From NCBI RefSeq assembly GCF_011057715.1, contig NZ_LNGH01000027.1, forward strand, positions 1 through 38,726: 38,726 bases of DNA, given 5' to 3'. Source of the stretch: Marinitoga sp. 38H-ov (GTDB lineage: Bacteria > Thermotogota > Thermotogae > Petrotogales > Petrotogaceae). This document shows, piece after piece, positions 18,535-28,782 of this stretch (position 1 is its first letter; each line of letters starts with the position of its first letter). Position numbers and translations under genes: made by a program. A model generated the notes under the pieces. The model was not told where the DNA came from, made no database searches, and saw only the letters and a list, made by a program, of their open reading frames with translations.

Positions 18535-20391
18535 TATAAATGCTTTTACTACTTCTGGCGAAAATTGTTTTCCTGAATTATTAACTATTTCCTTTATAGC
18601 TTTTTCTTTACCCAATGGATCTCTATAAGCTCTTTTTGTCATCATTGCGTCCCATGCATCTACAACAGAAATAATTTGCGACATTAAAGGTATTCCACTC
18701 CCTTTTAATCCATCTGGATAACCCTTTCCGTCATATCTTTCATGATGATGCTTAATTCCAATAGCTATTTCTTTTAAACTTTCTGTTTTTATCAATGCAT
18801 TATAACCAATTATTGGATGCTTTTTTATAATATCATATTCATTATCAGTAAGAGGCCCGTTTTTATTTAATATTTCTAATGGAATTAATAATTTTCCAAT
18901 ATCATGCAATAACCCAGCTAAATATATTTTTCTAATATATGATTTATCTAAATTCATTTCCTCTGCTATATTAACCGCTAAATCTGCCACATTTCTTGAA
19001 TGATTCTTAGTATATTCATCATGCTGTTCTAAAAAAGTAATTAATGCACGGATTATATCATCTCTTAAAGATTCTTCTATTTTTGCTTCATTCTTTATTT
19101 TATAAAATATTTTAGCTAATATTTTAAATGATTCTAATACATCTTTAATTGTCTCTTTTTCCAATTTTTCATCTATTTCAAAATTCATAATATATTTTAA
19201 TTTATCAGAAAGTTCTAATATTTCTTCAAATGATCCTTTTTCTGACATAGATTCTACAATTACTATATTTGAATTATCTTCAACCCTTATTAATTTATTA
19301 TATCTAAATCCAGGAATAATAAATTTTAGAGTTTCTAATAATCTTAATACAAAATCATTTTCAGAAATATACTCTACATTACCAACATCCGACATTAATT
19401 TTATCAATAATTTTAATGATTTTTGCAAATTCTCATTATGAGTATATAATAACCTTAGCTCATCATTTTGTTTCGTTATTTTTTCATTTAATAATTCTAA
19501 TTCATCGTTTTTTACTGATAAAATCATATTTAATCTTTTTAACTCTTTAGTTCTCTTTTCAACTAATTTCAATAATACAAAATAATCGAAAATTAAAATT
19601 AATACAATAATTAGTGATATTAATATCATCCATGTTAACCATTTTGGAATTTCTTCTACTCTTTCAGTATATAAGTATCTGCTTATAACTTCATAATAAT
19701 ACGAATCTTTATTCTTTTTTAAATCTTTCAAATTTTTATCTATTATTTTTATTATTTTCTCTTTTTCATTATAATCTTTTCTGAACATCATTAATACTTT
19801 AATAGGTGAAAAAACTATATCTGTAGGTATCACTTTATACTTTTCCGAATTCAACAATCCAAATGTTCTATTTACAACACCAGCTTCTATTTTGTTTTCA
19901 GAAAGAGCTTTAAATATCCCCTCATATGAATAAAATTCAACAAATTGAACATTTATACCAAATTTTTCTAATTTATTTTTAATTCCAAATTCCTCATCTT
20001 CATAATATATATCCTTTTTTAAAACTCCAATTTTTTTATTTTCTAAATCAAATATATTTTCTATATTTTGATTTTTATTCATGTATACAACAGCCCAATC
20101 TGATAGAAATGCTTCATTGTTAAAATCATATTTTTCATCTCTTTCTAAAGAATATCCAACACATGCTATTGAATCAATTGATCCATTGTCTAATTTTTTT
20201 ATTAACTCTGGAAATGAATCAAAAATATAATCATATTCTATTTTCTCATTATTAAATATATAATTTAATATTTCTGGAAAAATTCCTGTTTTACTATCAA
20301 TTATCTTAGGAGGATTATAATATATACCTATTTTTAGTGAAAAACTAAATAATGGAAATAATAATATAATTATTAGTCCTATTTTTTTCAA
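18517..20391 (-). CDS. Periplasmic-binding-domain HD-GYP sensor, probable c-di-GMP phosphodiesterase
   Basis: A 624-residue transmembrane sensor. A signal sequence (1-18) leads into an SBP family-3 type ligand-binding domain (about 19-240: KIGIYYNPP start, GIFPEILNYIF, KIGVLKKDI). Then come one membrane helix (about 252-273), a long coiled coil (275-330), a divergent GAF-like region and an HD-GYP domain. The catalytic motifs are intact: HD 496-497, HHHE 548-551, GYP 557-559. An amino-acid-like ligand outside would thus control c-di-GMP breakdown inside. It lies 13 bases downstream of the chemoreceptor gene on the same strand, so both may be co-transcribed. Confidence 0.92.
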   Translation of the reverse strand: MKKIGLIIILLFPLFSFSLKIGIYYNPPKIIDSKTGIFPEILNYIFNNEKIEYDYIFDSFPELIKKLDNGSIDSIACVGYSLERDEKYDFNNEAFLSDWAVVYMNKNQNIENIFDLENKKIGVLKKDIYYEDEEFGIKNKLEKFGINVQFVEFYSYEGIFKALSENKIEAGVVNRTFGLLNSEKYKVIPTDIVFSPIKVLMMFRKDYNEKEKIIKIIDKNLKDLKKNKDSYYYEVISRYLYTERVEEIPKWLTWMILISLIIVLILIFDYFVLLKLVEKRTKELKRLNMILSVKNDELELLNEKITKQNDELRLLYTHNENLQKSLKLLIKLMSDVGNVEYISENDFVLRLLETLKFIIPGFRYNKLIRVEDNSNIVIVESMSEKGSFEEILELSDKLKYIMNFEIDEKLEKETIKDVLESFKILAKIFYKIKNEAKIEESLRDDIIRALITFLEQHDEYTKNHSRNVADLAVNIAEEMNLDKSYIRKIYLAGLLHDIGKLLIPLEILNKNGPLTDNEYDIIKKHPIIGYNALIKTESLKEIAIGIKHHHERYDGKGYPDGLKGSGIPLMSQIISVVDAWDAMMTKRAYRDPLGKEKAIKEIVNNSGKQFSPEVVKAFIKIIQE

Positions 20392-20404
20392 ATTCCCACA
20401 ACCT

Positions 20405-22066
20405 TTATTCGTTTAATTTAAATTGTTTTACAATAAACATTAATCTATTAGAAAGTTCTATCATTTCATTAGCTCCCGCAACCACATTTTCTATATTTGC
20501 AGTTTGTTCTTCAGTTGCTGCATTTATCTCGTGAACAGAAGAATTAATTTTTGTCGTATTTTCTGTCAATTCTGTCATTGCAGTTGCAATCTCATCAATT
20601 GCAGCTGTTTGTTCCTCAACACTTGCTGCAATACTTTCTAATTTTGAAGTAATATCTTTTATTGCTTTTAATATTTTTTCTAAGTTTTCTCCTGCTTCAT
20701 TTGATAATTTAGATCCCTCTTTTACTTTTTCATTTATTACATTAGAAACATTCATGGCTTCATTAGAAACTGTTTGTATCCCTTCAACAACTTCTCTAAT
20801 CTCATTAGCAGCTTTTCTACTCTCTTCAGCCAATACCCTAACTTCATCAGCAACTACAGCAAAACCCTTACCAGCTTCTCCTGCTCTTGCTGCTTCTATC
20901 GCGGCATTTAAAGCTAATAAATTTGTTTGTTCAGCAATATTTGCAACTGTATCAACAAAATCACTTATCTTCATAGCACTTTCATTAAACTCTTTAATAA
21001 CTTTTTCTATTTCTTTTGTAACTTCTGTTATTTCTTTCATTTTTTCTATAGAACTTCTTACTGTAATTCCTGCATTTTCTGCTTCTTCTGTAGATAAATG
21101 CCCAAATTCTGCCGCTTCCGTTGCATTATCTGCTATTAATTTTGTAGCTGATGAAATCTCTTCTATTGATGCCGTTGTTTCTTCTACCGCTGCTGTTACA
21201 TTTTCCATCTCAGTTGAAATATTATTTACAGCCACCGTTACATCTTGTAATGAATTTGAAGATACATTCATTTCATCAACAATTTCTTTCATAGAATTTG
21301 CTAAAATAACACTTTCATTTTTTAGTTGTATCATATCTTTTGTTATTTGAGAATGCATTTCTTTGAATATTTCTATTAATTTTCCAAATTCATCTTTTGT
21401 TTTTATTTCTGGAATTTCAACTGTAAAATCTTTTTCTGATAATCTCTTAGCATAATTCATTAATATATTTAATACCTTTATAATATTTCCAATTAATATA
21501 ATAGAAGCAAATAACCCTATAATTAGAGTAGATATTATAATAATAATACCAAATCTTTTTGCCTTATTAATATAATAATAATTATTAGCCATTATCTTAT
21601 CTGCTTTTTCATTAATACTTTCTTGAAGTTTATTAAAAGAAGTTATTGCATTTGATCCTATATTTCTAAAATTATCTGCATCACTTTTTATATCTTCTAC
21701 AGAATTATAACTTTTTAGCAAATTTAAATATGCTGAAATATCTTCTATCGCTTTATTTTTTATCGATATCAGATCTTTATCTAAATTCATTTTTGATATA
21801 TTATCTATTACTTCTTTCATCTTTTCTTCTGCATTTAATTTTAGCTTTTTATCATTAAAAGCTAAATATTCTGCTACTAATTTTCTAGATTCCATAAAAC
21901 TAGTGGAGTTTATTCCTATGTTTTTCATATTCAATATATATCTTTCACTAAGCTGTTTTTCATTATTCAAAATAGAAGATAAGAAGTTGTTGTTTAAAAT
22001 ATAAATTACAAACTGTGAAACTAATAAAATTAAAACTAATAACCATACTTTAGTTTTAATACTCAT
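20405..22066 (-). CDS. Methyl-accepting chemotaxis protein
   Basis: A 553-residue chemoreceptor: TM1 (about 7-27), an all-helical four-helix-bundle-like periplasmic sensor (about 28-175), TM2 (about 180-200), HAMP, and a long cytoplasmic signalling domain. The hairpin tip that contacts CheA and CheW is highly conserved ([20 protein letters not shown], then [18 protein letters not shown]). I chose the ATG at 22066, with GGAGGAGG four bases upstream; the in-frame sequence above it contains the ribosome binding site. It lacks a C-terminal CheR/CheB-binding pentapeptide. Ligand unknown. Confidence 0.93.
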   Translation of the reverse strand: MSIKTKVWLLVLILLVSQFVIYILNNNFLSSILNNEKQLSERYILNMKNIGINSTSFMESRKLVAEYLAFNDKKLKLNAEEKMKEVIDNISKMNLDKDLISIKNKAIEDISAYLNLLKSYNSVEDIKSDADNFRNIGSNAITSFNKLQESINEKADKIMANNYYYINKAKRFGIIIIISTLIIGLFASIILIGNIIKVLNILMNYAKRLSEKDFTVEIPEIKTKDEFGKLIEIFKEMHSQITKDMIQLKNESVILANSMKEIVDEMNVSSNSLQDVTVAVNNISTEMENVTAAVEETTASIEEISSATKLIADNATEAAEFGHLSTEEAENAGITVRSSIEKMKEITEVTKEIEKVIKEFNESAMKISDFVDTVANIAEQTNLLALNAAIEAARAGEAGKGFAVVADEVRVLAEESRKAANEIREVVEGIQTVSNEAMNVSNVINEKVKEGSKLSNEAGENLEKILKAIKDITSKLESIAASVEEQTAAIDEIATAMTELTENTTKINSSVHEINAATEEQTANIENVVAGANEMIELSNRLMFIVKQFKLNE

Positions 22067-22173
22067 ATAACCTCCTCCTTTCTTTATATTCAATTATTAT
22101 ATAGCAATCAAATATTAAGAATGATAAAACTACAATTGAATATTTATATAATATAAAGTTAAAAATATATTAT

Positions 22174-22204
22174 AAAAAGGTGAGTTTTTAAAACTCACCT
22201 TTTT
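22174..22204 (-). terminator. Terminator of the manC operon
   Basis: A near-perfect palindrome (22174-22188 with 22190-22204) with A-run and T-run flanks, overlapping the stop codon of the guanylyltransferase gene. Confidence 0.85.
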
Positions 22205-23198
22205 CTTTTAATTGATTTACAATTTCCCTTATATCATTTATTTTATCTTCCTTTGCAACCAACAAACCATTTTCTGTTTCTATTATTATTATATTTTCTA
22301 ACCCAACAACACCTACATTTTTATTTGATTTAACGAAAACATTTTTACTATCAACAAGATGCACATTGTTATTATTATCAGAATAACCTTCCATTTCTCT
22401 TACAGATACCCAATTTCCAACATCTGACCATTCATATTCTGCTTTAACAGTATACACCTTTTCAGATTTTTCCATTAACGCATAATCAATACTTATTTTT
22501 CTAATTTCGGGATATTTTATATGTAATTCTTCAATATTATTTGGGTTTAAATTAATCATATTATTATATATATCCTCATTATATTTTCTCATTTCTTCTA
22601 AGAATACATCTTTTTTCCAAAAGAACATACCACTATTCCAATAATAATTTCCTTCTTTTAAATATTCAATTGCAGTATTATAATCTGGTTTTTCTTTAAA
22701 ACTTTTCACTTTTAATATATTTTCTTCTATTTCTTCTCCTGATTCAATATAACCATATCCCGTTTCTGGTCTTGTTGGATTAATTCCCATTGTTATTAAT
22801 CCATTATATTTTTCTGCTGCATATATTCCTTTTTCAACTGTTCTCCAAAATTTTTCCTTATTTGGTATATAATGATCTGCAGGCAAAATAAATACAACCT
22901 CTCCTTTATTAGCTACCAATGTTCCTAAAAAACATGCAGCTGCAGTATTTCTTGCAACTGGTTCTAATAATACATTTTTTTCATTTAATTCTGGTAATTC
23001 TTTTAATGTTTCTTCTTTATACTTTTCTGCTGTCACAACAAAAATATCACTTGGATCTAATTTAAATGCTAATCTTTCAAATGTTTCCCTTATTAATGAT
23101 TTTTCAGAAAATATTTTTAAGAATTGTTTAGGTTTTTTAGATGTACTTAATGGCCAAAATCTCTCTCCAGAACCACCTGCTAATATTATTGCTTTCAT
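22188..23198 (-). CDS. manC: Mannose-1-phosphate guanylyltransferase
   Basis: Makes GDP-mannose from mannose-1-phosphate and GTP for surface polysaccharides or glycoproteins. The 336-residue product has the nucleotidyltransferase signature LAGGSGERFWPLSTSKKPKQ at the N-terminus, FILPADHYI (metal-binding Asp), GYGYIESGE, FKEKPD, WNSGMFFWK and YEWSDVGNW. It is the short single-domain type without the isomerase domain found in long ManC proteins, which fits a separate manA at 5560-6354. Its ATG overlaps the stop of the upstream beta-helix gene by four bases, so the two are translationally coupled. Confidence 0.95.
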   Translation of the reverse strand: MKAIILAGGSGERFWPLSTSKKPKQFLKIFSEKSLIRETFERLAFKLDPSDIFVVTAEKYKEETLKELPELNEKNVLLEPVARNTAAACFLGTLVANKGEVVFILPADHYIPNKEKFWRTVEKGIYAAEKYNGLITMGINPTRPETGYGYIESGEEIEENILKVKSFKEKPDYNTAIEYLKEGNYYWNSGMFFWKKDVFLEEMRKYNEDIYNNMINLNPNNIEELHIKYPEIRKISIDYALMEKSEKVYTVKAEYEWSDVGNWVSVREMEGYSDNNNNVHLVDSKNVFVKSNKNVGVVGLENIIIIETENGLLVAKEDKINDIREIVNQLKEKGEF

Positions 23199-25813
23199 TC
23201 TTTTCCTCCTTCAATAATTTTTCCTCTCTTAAATATTTCCCCTCTTTCATTTGTCCATGTTTCTTCTATTGTACCATCAAAATAATTATTAATTTTAGTA
23301 TTTTCAACATATACATTATTGCTTCCTTCTAAATAAATATCTATTTTGTTGTTTTCAAAATATGAACCTTTAATTTTAATCTCTAGATCATTTTCAGAAT
23401 TAAAAAATATTATAGCTTTTTCATTATTTGAGAAGTTTGAATTTTCTATATTAAAAGGTGATTTAAATATATCTAATGATATTTTATTATTTACAAATTC
23501 ACTATTTTGAATATTCAAATTCATATCATTTACTGACTTAATTGATCTTTTATTATTTTTAAATTCACTATACGTTATTAATACAGTACTTTTATTACTA
23601 TTTATAGATTCTATACTATTTAAAAATGAACTATTTTTAATTTTTAATACTGAACCATATGAATCTATATCTAATATAGAATCAGCTACTGATATATTAT
23701 ACAAATAAGCATTAGAATTATAGAAATTGAATGTCATTTCATTATCAAAAAACAGTGAATTTTTTATTTCAATAATACCATTTGAGACTTCAATACCTTT
23801 TTTATTATCATATAATATAACATTATATGCATTACCAGAAGAACCACTTATCCCTATGTTACACTTTTTAATTACTAAATTATATAAATCAAATTCATTT
23901 TTTGCATATATTCCAATATTAGCATTATATATCTCAATATTACTTAATGAATAGTAATTTAATACTACTCCTTGAAAATAATCTTTTATTGACTTAATAA
24001 TTATCTTAGAATTATTATCTTTAAATTTAATCGGACCATTAACAATTATACTTTTTTCTGGGAATACTTTAAATTCCACAACCCCTACTACACTCAACTC
24101 ATTAATAATTAAATTATCAGATATAATATACACGGACTCATTTAAATTTTCAGGCAATGTTTTATATAATTTCTTTCCATACAAAAATGTATCTTTTATT
24201 TTTAATTTAATTTTTTCTGTCTTTAATTCTTTAAACTCTCTCCATAATGATAATGTACCTTCATGAGTTAACTTTTCAAGAGGAATATCAAAAATTAATT
24301 TATTCTCTTCAAATACTCCCTCTTTTATATAATCATCTATTTCAATCTTATAATAATTATATTTATATGAATCAAAATATTCCAATTCAAATACACCAAC
24401 ATCAGTATTTTTAAATCTTTTTATATTAGGTAATTTTGGTTTTGTTATTTTTCTATATATTTCTTTCTGATATTTTGAATCAATATATAATATAAACCTA
24501 TATTCTTTTCCTGGTAAAAGATTAGAAAAAGAAAATTCGTTTATATTCTTTACATCTATTTTAGAAATCATATTTTCTTCTTCATCTAAAATTCTCAACT
24601 CACAATATATTGCAGGAAAATCTTTCTCAAATTTTAGATTAATACTTTTATTATCTTCAATTGAATATTTCGGATATGGATTTAAATCAATTATTATTGG
24701 ACTACTAGCATTACTTAAATCATCATATAATGTTAAAGTTGCGACTTTACCTACACTTTCAAATTCTATATATGGTTTTTCAAAAACATATGTACTTTCT
24801 TCAGTTAATAATTCATATGTTGATTCTTCATTAGATTTTAATTCTAAATAAAATTTATTATCATATCTTAATTTATATTCTTCTAATTTAGGTGCAATGG
24901 AATCTAAATAAATTTTTTTATTCCAAACAACATTTTCATTTATTTTTATATTTAATTCATTTTCTCCTTCAATAAAATTTTCAGGGGAATACTCTTTCCC
25001 ATTTAAATTAATTTTTTGAAATTTATCAATATTAATTTCTTTTTTATTTATCTTTTCTGGAATTTCAACTAACTTAGGTTTTATTATTTCTGTTTTTTTC
25101 CCTTTAAATCCATTTGGATAAATAGGAATAATTTCATACTTTGTTTCATCATATGAAATTTTATCTCTATATATATTTCCATCTATAGTTTCAATATATT
25201 TTCCATCTTTGTATATTTCATATTTTACCGGATTTATTTTTTTATTACTTAAAAACAATTCTATTTCCACATAATCTTCTATAGTCACTTTATAATCTTT
25301 TATTCCAGATAATTGCGAAATTAAATTAAATGATTTTTCATATATTTTTATACCTTGTATATACCCTCTAATATTTAGCTTACCGTTTTCGTACGGAGAA
25401 ATAAATAAAATATACTCATCTAATGTTGTTTTATGCTCAAAATTATTATAATTTATTTCCCAATAATCTATCTTATAATTTTTTGATTTTAATTTGACCT
25501 TAATTTGATCATAATCTATGTAATTATATAATACCTCTATTTCTGGTTTGGGTATATAAATGTTATATTCCATAAAAAACTTAAAGAACGACACTTTAAG
25601 TTCTTTACTTATTTTATTTTTACCAAATACTATATTTATCGTATACTTACCAGGATATAACCAAAAATCCTTTTTTTCATATTTTTTATCATTAATTTCA
25701 ACATAATACTGTATTTCATTCATAGGTATAATTATATTTAATTTTACTTTTATTGGTTTTAAAAACAATAAAATGATTAAAAGTATTATTATAATGTATA
25801 TACTCTTCCTCAT
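23195..25813 (-). CDS. Large membrane-anchored protein with beta-sandwich repeats and a right-handed beta-helix
   Basis: An 872-residue protein of unknown function. An N-terminal hydrophobic helix (about 4-19) serves as signal or anchor. The next 530 residues are beta-rich and look like Ig/FnIII-type modules (recurring PEI/PKL strands, NLLPGKEYRFILYI). Residues about 570-860 have the short-rung pattern of a right-handed beta-helix: repeated units of the form I.NS.F..N, as in KNSLFFDNE, KNSSFLNS, QNSEFVNN, ENSNFSNN and KGSYFENN. Such folds often bind or cleave polysaccharide. The gene overlaps manC by four bases, linking it to GDP-mannose supply. No catalytic residues could be assigned. Confidence 0.8.
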   Translation of the reverse strand: MRKSIYIIIILLIILLFLKPIKVKLNIIIPMNEIQYYVEINDKKYEKKDFWLYPGKYTINIVFGKNKISKELKVSFFKFFMEYNIYIPKPEIEVLYNYIDYDQIKVKLKSKNYKIDYWEINYNNFEHKTTLDEYILFISPYENGKLNIRGYIQGIKIYEKSFNLISQLSGIKDYKVTIEDYVEIELFLSNKKINPVKYEIYKDGKYIETIDGNIYRDKISYDETKYEIIPIYPNGFKGKKTEIIKPKLVEIPEKINKKEINIDKFQKINLNGKEYSPENFIEGENELNIKINENVVWNKKIYLDSIAPKLEEYKLRYDNKFYLELKSNEESTYELLTEESTYVFEKPYIEFESVGKVATLTLYDDLSNASSPIIIDLNPYPKYSIEDNKSINLKFEKDFPAIYCELRILDEEENMISKIDVKNINEFSFSNLLPGKEYRFILYIDSKYQKEIYRKITKPKLPNIKRFKNTDVGVFELEYFDSYKYNYYKIEIDDYIKEGVFEENKLIFDIPLEKLTHEGTLSLWREFKELKTEKIKLKIKDTFLYGKKLYKTLPENLNESVYIISDNLIINELSVVGVVEFKVFPEKSIIVNGPIKFKDNNSKIIIKSIKDYFQGVVLNYYSLSNIEIYNANIGIYAKNEFDLYNLVIKKCNIGISGSSGNAYNVILYDNKKGIEVSNGIIEIKNSLFFDNEMTFNFYNSNAYLYNISVADSILDIDSYGSVLKIKNSSFLNSIESINSNKSTVLITYSEFKNNKRSIKSVNDMNLNIQNSEFVNNKISLDIFKSPFNIENSNFSNNEKAIIFFNSENDLEIKIKGSYFENNKIDIYLEGSNNVYVENTKINNYFDGTIEETWTNERGEIFKRGKIIEGGKE

Positions 25814-25913
25814 ATTTCCCCCAATTTGATATTTATATTTTTTATATAATTATTAATAAACATCTCTTTTATATAATATTTTAACATAAAATAATTAAAA
25901 ATCAAACATATTA

Positions 25914-25938
25914 AAATAGTTAAATTTTTGAACTATTT
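25914..25938. promoter_or_regulatory. Palindrome upstream of the MarR gene, candidate autoregulatory operator
   Basis: AAATAGTT (25914-25921) and AACTATTT (25931-25938) separated by nine bases; with the inner bases it forms a 21-25 bp imperfect palindrome, the usual size of MarR sites, 45 bases before the marR start. Confidence 0.5.
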
Positions 25939-25982
25939 ATTTTTTTAACAGTCTAAATAATTGACAATAAGGAGGGAATTAT

Positions 25983-26408
25983 ATGGAATTAGATTTCAAA
26001 AGCACTTTTGAAATAACTTTTGATTTTATATCAAACTTTACAAAAATAATATCAGATTATTCTGAAGCTGAACAATTAAAAACTTTAGAATTCTATATAG
26101 TGTTATACATTGGAATAAAAGGCCCTCAAAAAATGACTTCGTTAGCAGATCATTTTTCGACTACTAAAAGTAATATAACTAATATTATTGATAATTTAGA
26201 AAATAATAATTATGTAAAACGAATTAGAAGTACAGAAGACAGAAGAATTATATTAATTAAGTTAACGAAAAAAGGGGAAAGAGTATATAATGAAACATTA
26301 AAAAACTTTGAAATCATGTTTAATGACTTCATGTCAAAAGCATCTAAAGAGGATCTTGATATTATTTCAAATGGATTCTATAGGATTATTAAAATATATA
26401 AGGGGTGA
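25983..26408 (+). CDS. MarR family transcriptional regulator
   Basis: A 141-residue winged-helix regulator. The HTH lies at about 52-75 (MTSLADHFSTTKSNITNIID) and the wing carries the diagnostic DRR in RSTEDRRIILIKLTKKGE (about 80-97). N- and C-terminal helices would form the dimer interface. The ATG follows AAGGAGGG. It is first in an apparent operon with the epimerase and the TPR-like gene (overlap, then a nine-base gap). A palindrome upstream is the likely site of its own control. Ligand unknown. Confidence 0.92.
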   Translation: MELDFKSTFEITFDFISNFTKIISDYSEAEQLKTLEFYIVLYIGIKGPQKMTSLADHFSTTKSNITNIIDNLENNNYVKRIRSTEDRRIILIKLTKKGERVYNETLKNFEIMFNDFMSKASKEDLDIISNGFYRIIKIYKG

Positions 26409-26413
26409 ATTAT

Positions 26414-27397
26414 ATGATTTTAATTACTGGGGCAACTGGACATATTGGAAATATCTTAGTAAAAAAATTATACGAAATGGGTGAAAAAATAAGGATTTTT
26501 GTTTTACCAAATGATGATACAAGTATCTTTGATGGAATGGATATAGATATTTATTATGGAGATATTAGAAATTACGAAGATCTAAAAAAAGCAAGTAAGG
26601 GAGTAGATTTAATTTATCATTTGGCTGCTATAATATCTATTTTACCATGGAAAGATGATTTAGTATATTCTATAAATATTGGTGGTGTTGAAAATATTAT
26701 TAAAGCAATGAAAGAAAATAAGGTTGAAAAACTATTATATGTAAGTTCAGTTCATGCTTTTGCAGAAATTGAAAGAGGTGCAACAATAGATGAAAATACT
26801 CCTATTGATCCCAAAAAAATAACTGGAGCATATGGAAAATCAAAAGCTATTGCAACATTAAAGGTTTTAAATGCAGTAAAAAACAATGAAATTAATGCTA
26901 CTATAATTTTTCCTTCGGGAATAATGGGACCATATGATTATAAAAATTCTGAAATAACAAAAGTTTTTAGAGATTATTTAAAAGGGAAAATCAAATATTC
27001 TATTGATGGCGCTTTTGATTTTGTTGATGTAAGAGATGTTGTAGATGGTATAATTAAAGCATCAAAAAAGAAGAATAAAAGATATATTTTAAGTGGTGAA
27101 AATATATCTATGCGTAAAATATTCTTCTATTTAAATCTAATAACTAAAAAAAATATAAAAGTTAAGTTTATCTCACCAATAAACTCATATATTATTTCCT
27201 ATTTTACTTTGCTTAATTACCTTTCTTCAAAAGACAAAAATCTATCTTTTAGCCCATATAGCGTACAAGTATTACAAAAATTTTATAAATATTCTCATAA
27301 GAAAGCTGAAAAAGAATTAGGATATAGCCCAAGACCTATTTTCGAAACTATAAAAGATACTATCGAATGGAATTTATTAATAAAAAACAAATATTAG
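26414..27397 (+). CDS. NAD(P)-dependent epimerase/dehydratase (extended SDR)
   Basis: A 327-residue Rossmann-fold enzyme of the extended short-chain dehydrogenase group, closest in outline to dihydroflavonol-4-reductase/3-beta-HSD-like members. It has TGATGHIG (cofactor loop, about 5-12), DIYYGDIRN, the LAAI segment, SSVHAFAE and the catalytic YGKSK (Tyr-x-x-x-Lys). I chose the ATG at 26414 (AAGGGG six to eight bases upstream) rather than the GTG at 26405. Substrate unknown; control by MarR and linkage to the TPR gene suggest an inducible function rather than core polysaccharide synthesis. Confidence 0.88.
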   Translation: MILITGATGHIGNILVKKLYEMGEKIRIFVLPNDDTSIFDGMDIDIYYGDIRNYEDLKKASKGVDLIYHLAAIISILPWKDDLVYSINIGGVENIIKAMKENKVEKLLYVSSVHAFAEIERGATIDENTPIDPKKITGAYGKSKAIATLKVLNAVKNNEINATIIFPSGIMGPYDYKNSEITKVFRDYLKGKIKYSIDGAFDFVDVRDVVDGIIKASKKKNKRYILSGENISMRKIFFYLNLITKKNIKVKFISPINSYIISYFTLLNYLSSKDKNLSFSPYSVQVLQKFYKYSHKKAEKELGYSPRPIFETIKDTIEWNLLIKNKY

Positions 27398-27406
27398 GAG
27401 GATTAT

Positions 27407-28765
27407 ATGCAACAAAAGAAGATCATTAATATTATTGAACACGGATATTATTCAAAACCAATAGTAAATTATATATTATCAACCACAAATAATAATACAA
27501 TAAGATTTTTTTTATTACATCTTAAATATTTATGGAATAATGATATAGAAAAAGCTTATGAATACGCAGAAAAGGTTAACAACTTAACAGATAAAAAAAT
27601 TTTAAGAGAATTAGCTAGATTGAATAAAATAGAAATTTTGATATTGAAAAATGATATCGATAATGCAAAAAAGGAATATACTATTATTAAAAAAAATCTT
27701 AAAAACCTTCCTCAATATGGTAGAAGAATAATTGTTCCAGGACTAAAACTTCTAGCCTCAAATTTTAATGAAAATAAATATGTTATAAGAAAATGGAGCA
27801 AAAAATACGAAAAAAATTACGCCGAAAAATGTGTAATTAAATATTCAGAAGCAAGAAAATACGCAAATTTAGGAGATAAAATAAAAGCATCACGACTTTT
27901 TTTAGATGGGTATAGATATGCTAAAAAATTTCCTCATCCAACAATGATGTATATAGGTTTAAATAATTCAGCATGGCAAATAAAAGATATGAATATAAAA
28001 AAAGCCACATATATTGTTAAACAATTAGAATATATTATGGGATATTATTTTGAAGATTTGTATAATATTATAAATGGATTTGATACATCTTTAAAAATAG
28101 AAAATATAAACAACTCTATTGATATAATTGATACAATAAATATAATAACACTTCTAAATATTAAAAATAAGATTTTAAACCATTCAAAAATAAATAAAAT
28201 AAAAAAACAGTATAATTATTCAAAAATAAAAAAACAATATCTTGAATATAATTATGATATATTATTAAAGAGTTTTTTTAATAAAAATTATAAGGAAATT
28301 ACATATGAATTATTTGCTACTTATTCCTCTCTAATCAAAAAACCAAAATTTAATTTAATAAATGCCATATATTTAGTTCAAAATAATAAAAAAAATGAAA
28401 TTACAGAATTATTTAAAAAGAATATAATTTTCTTAAAAAACCTATTAGATCCACATCCTTTTTATAAAGCTAGAAAATTTTTAATTTTTCAATTATTAAA
28501 AAACGGGAGAAATATAAACGAATTAATTTCAATATATTCTAAATTATCATTGAAAGAAAAAATAATATTAGATATTTTCTTACGAAATCATATAAGATAT
28601 GATATAAAATGGGAAATAAATCCAAAATGTAATAATAACCTGTTAATACAATTTTCTAAAAGATATAACTTTGGAAAAAAACGAAGTATTTTTGCATATT
28701 TCTATTTTGACGAAGAATATAGAGATCTATTAAATAATATATTAAAAAAATTCCCCCTTCAATAA
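27407..28765 (+). CDS. TPR-like protein, HTH-less paralogue of the gene at 10317-11896
   Basis: A 452-residue helical protein of no named family. It is clearly related to the 10317-11896 gene: HGYYSKPIVNY against the YGSFAKPFLNL start, YIMGYYFE against YYMGYYFE, LIKKPKFNLINAIYL against a CINKPKID segment, and FLRNHIRYDIKWEI against YIRNYSRYDIKWNI near the C-terminus. It lacks the roughly 70-residue HTH module of that relative. The N-terminal part has TPR-like helix pairs. AGGAGG precedes the ATG. It is third in the marR operon and converges on a 42-residue secreted-peptide gene. Function unknown; a peptide-binding or partner protein is possible. Confidence 0.75.
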   Translation: MQQKKIINIIEHGYYSKPIVNYILSTTNNNTIRFFLLHLKYLWNNDIEKAYEYAEKVNNLTDKKILRELARLNKIEILILKNDIDNAKKEYTIIKKNLKNLPQYGRRIIVPGLKLLASNFNENKYVIRKWSKKYEKNYAEKCVIKYSEARKYANLGDKIKASRLFLDGYRYAKKFPHPTMMYIGLNNSAWQIKDMNIKKATYIVKQLEYIMGYYFEDLYNIINGFDTSLKIENINNSIDIIDTINIITLLNIKNKILNHSKINKIKKQYNYSKIKKQYLEYNYDILLKSFFNKNYKEITYELFATYSSLIKKPKFNLINAIYLVQNNKKNEITELFKKNIIFLKNLLDPHPFYKARKFLIFQLLKNGRNINELISIYSKLSLKEKIILDIFLRNHIRYDIKWEINPKCNNNLLIQFSKRYNFGKKRSIFAYFYFDEEYRDLLNNILKKFPLQ

Positions 28766-28780
28766 TATGAAGGGGGATTT
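28748..28780. terminator. Hairpin between the TPR gene and the 42-aa peptide gene
   Basis: A 9-bp stem (28753-28761 with 28768-28776), 6-nt loop. On the minus strand it is followed by AA and seven T, an excellent terminator for the peptide gene; on the plus strand the tail is weaker. It overlaps the TPR gene stop codon. Confidence 0.8.
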
Positions 28781-28782
28781 GT

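Noticed and set aside
20754-21350. 198-codon open frame on the plus strand
   Set aside because: It is the antisense shadow of the conserved signalling domain of the chemoreceptor gene; its composition (Ser/Ala/Thr-rich) mirrors that gene and it has no ribosome binding site.
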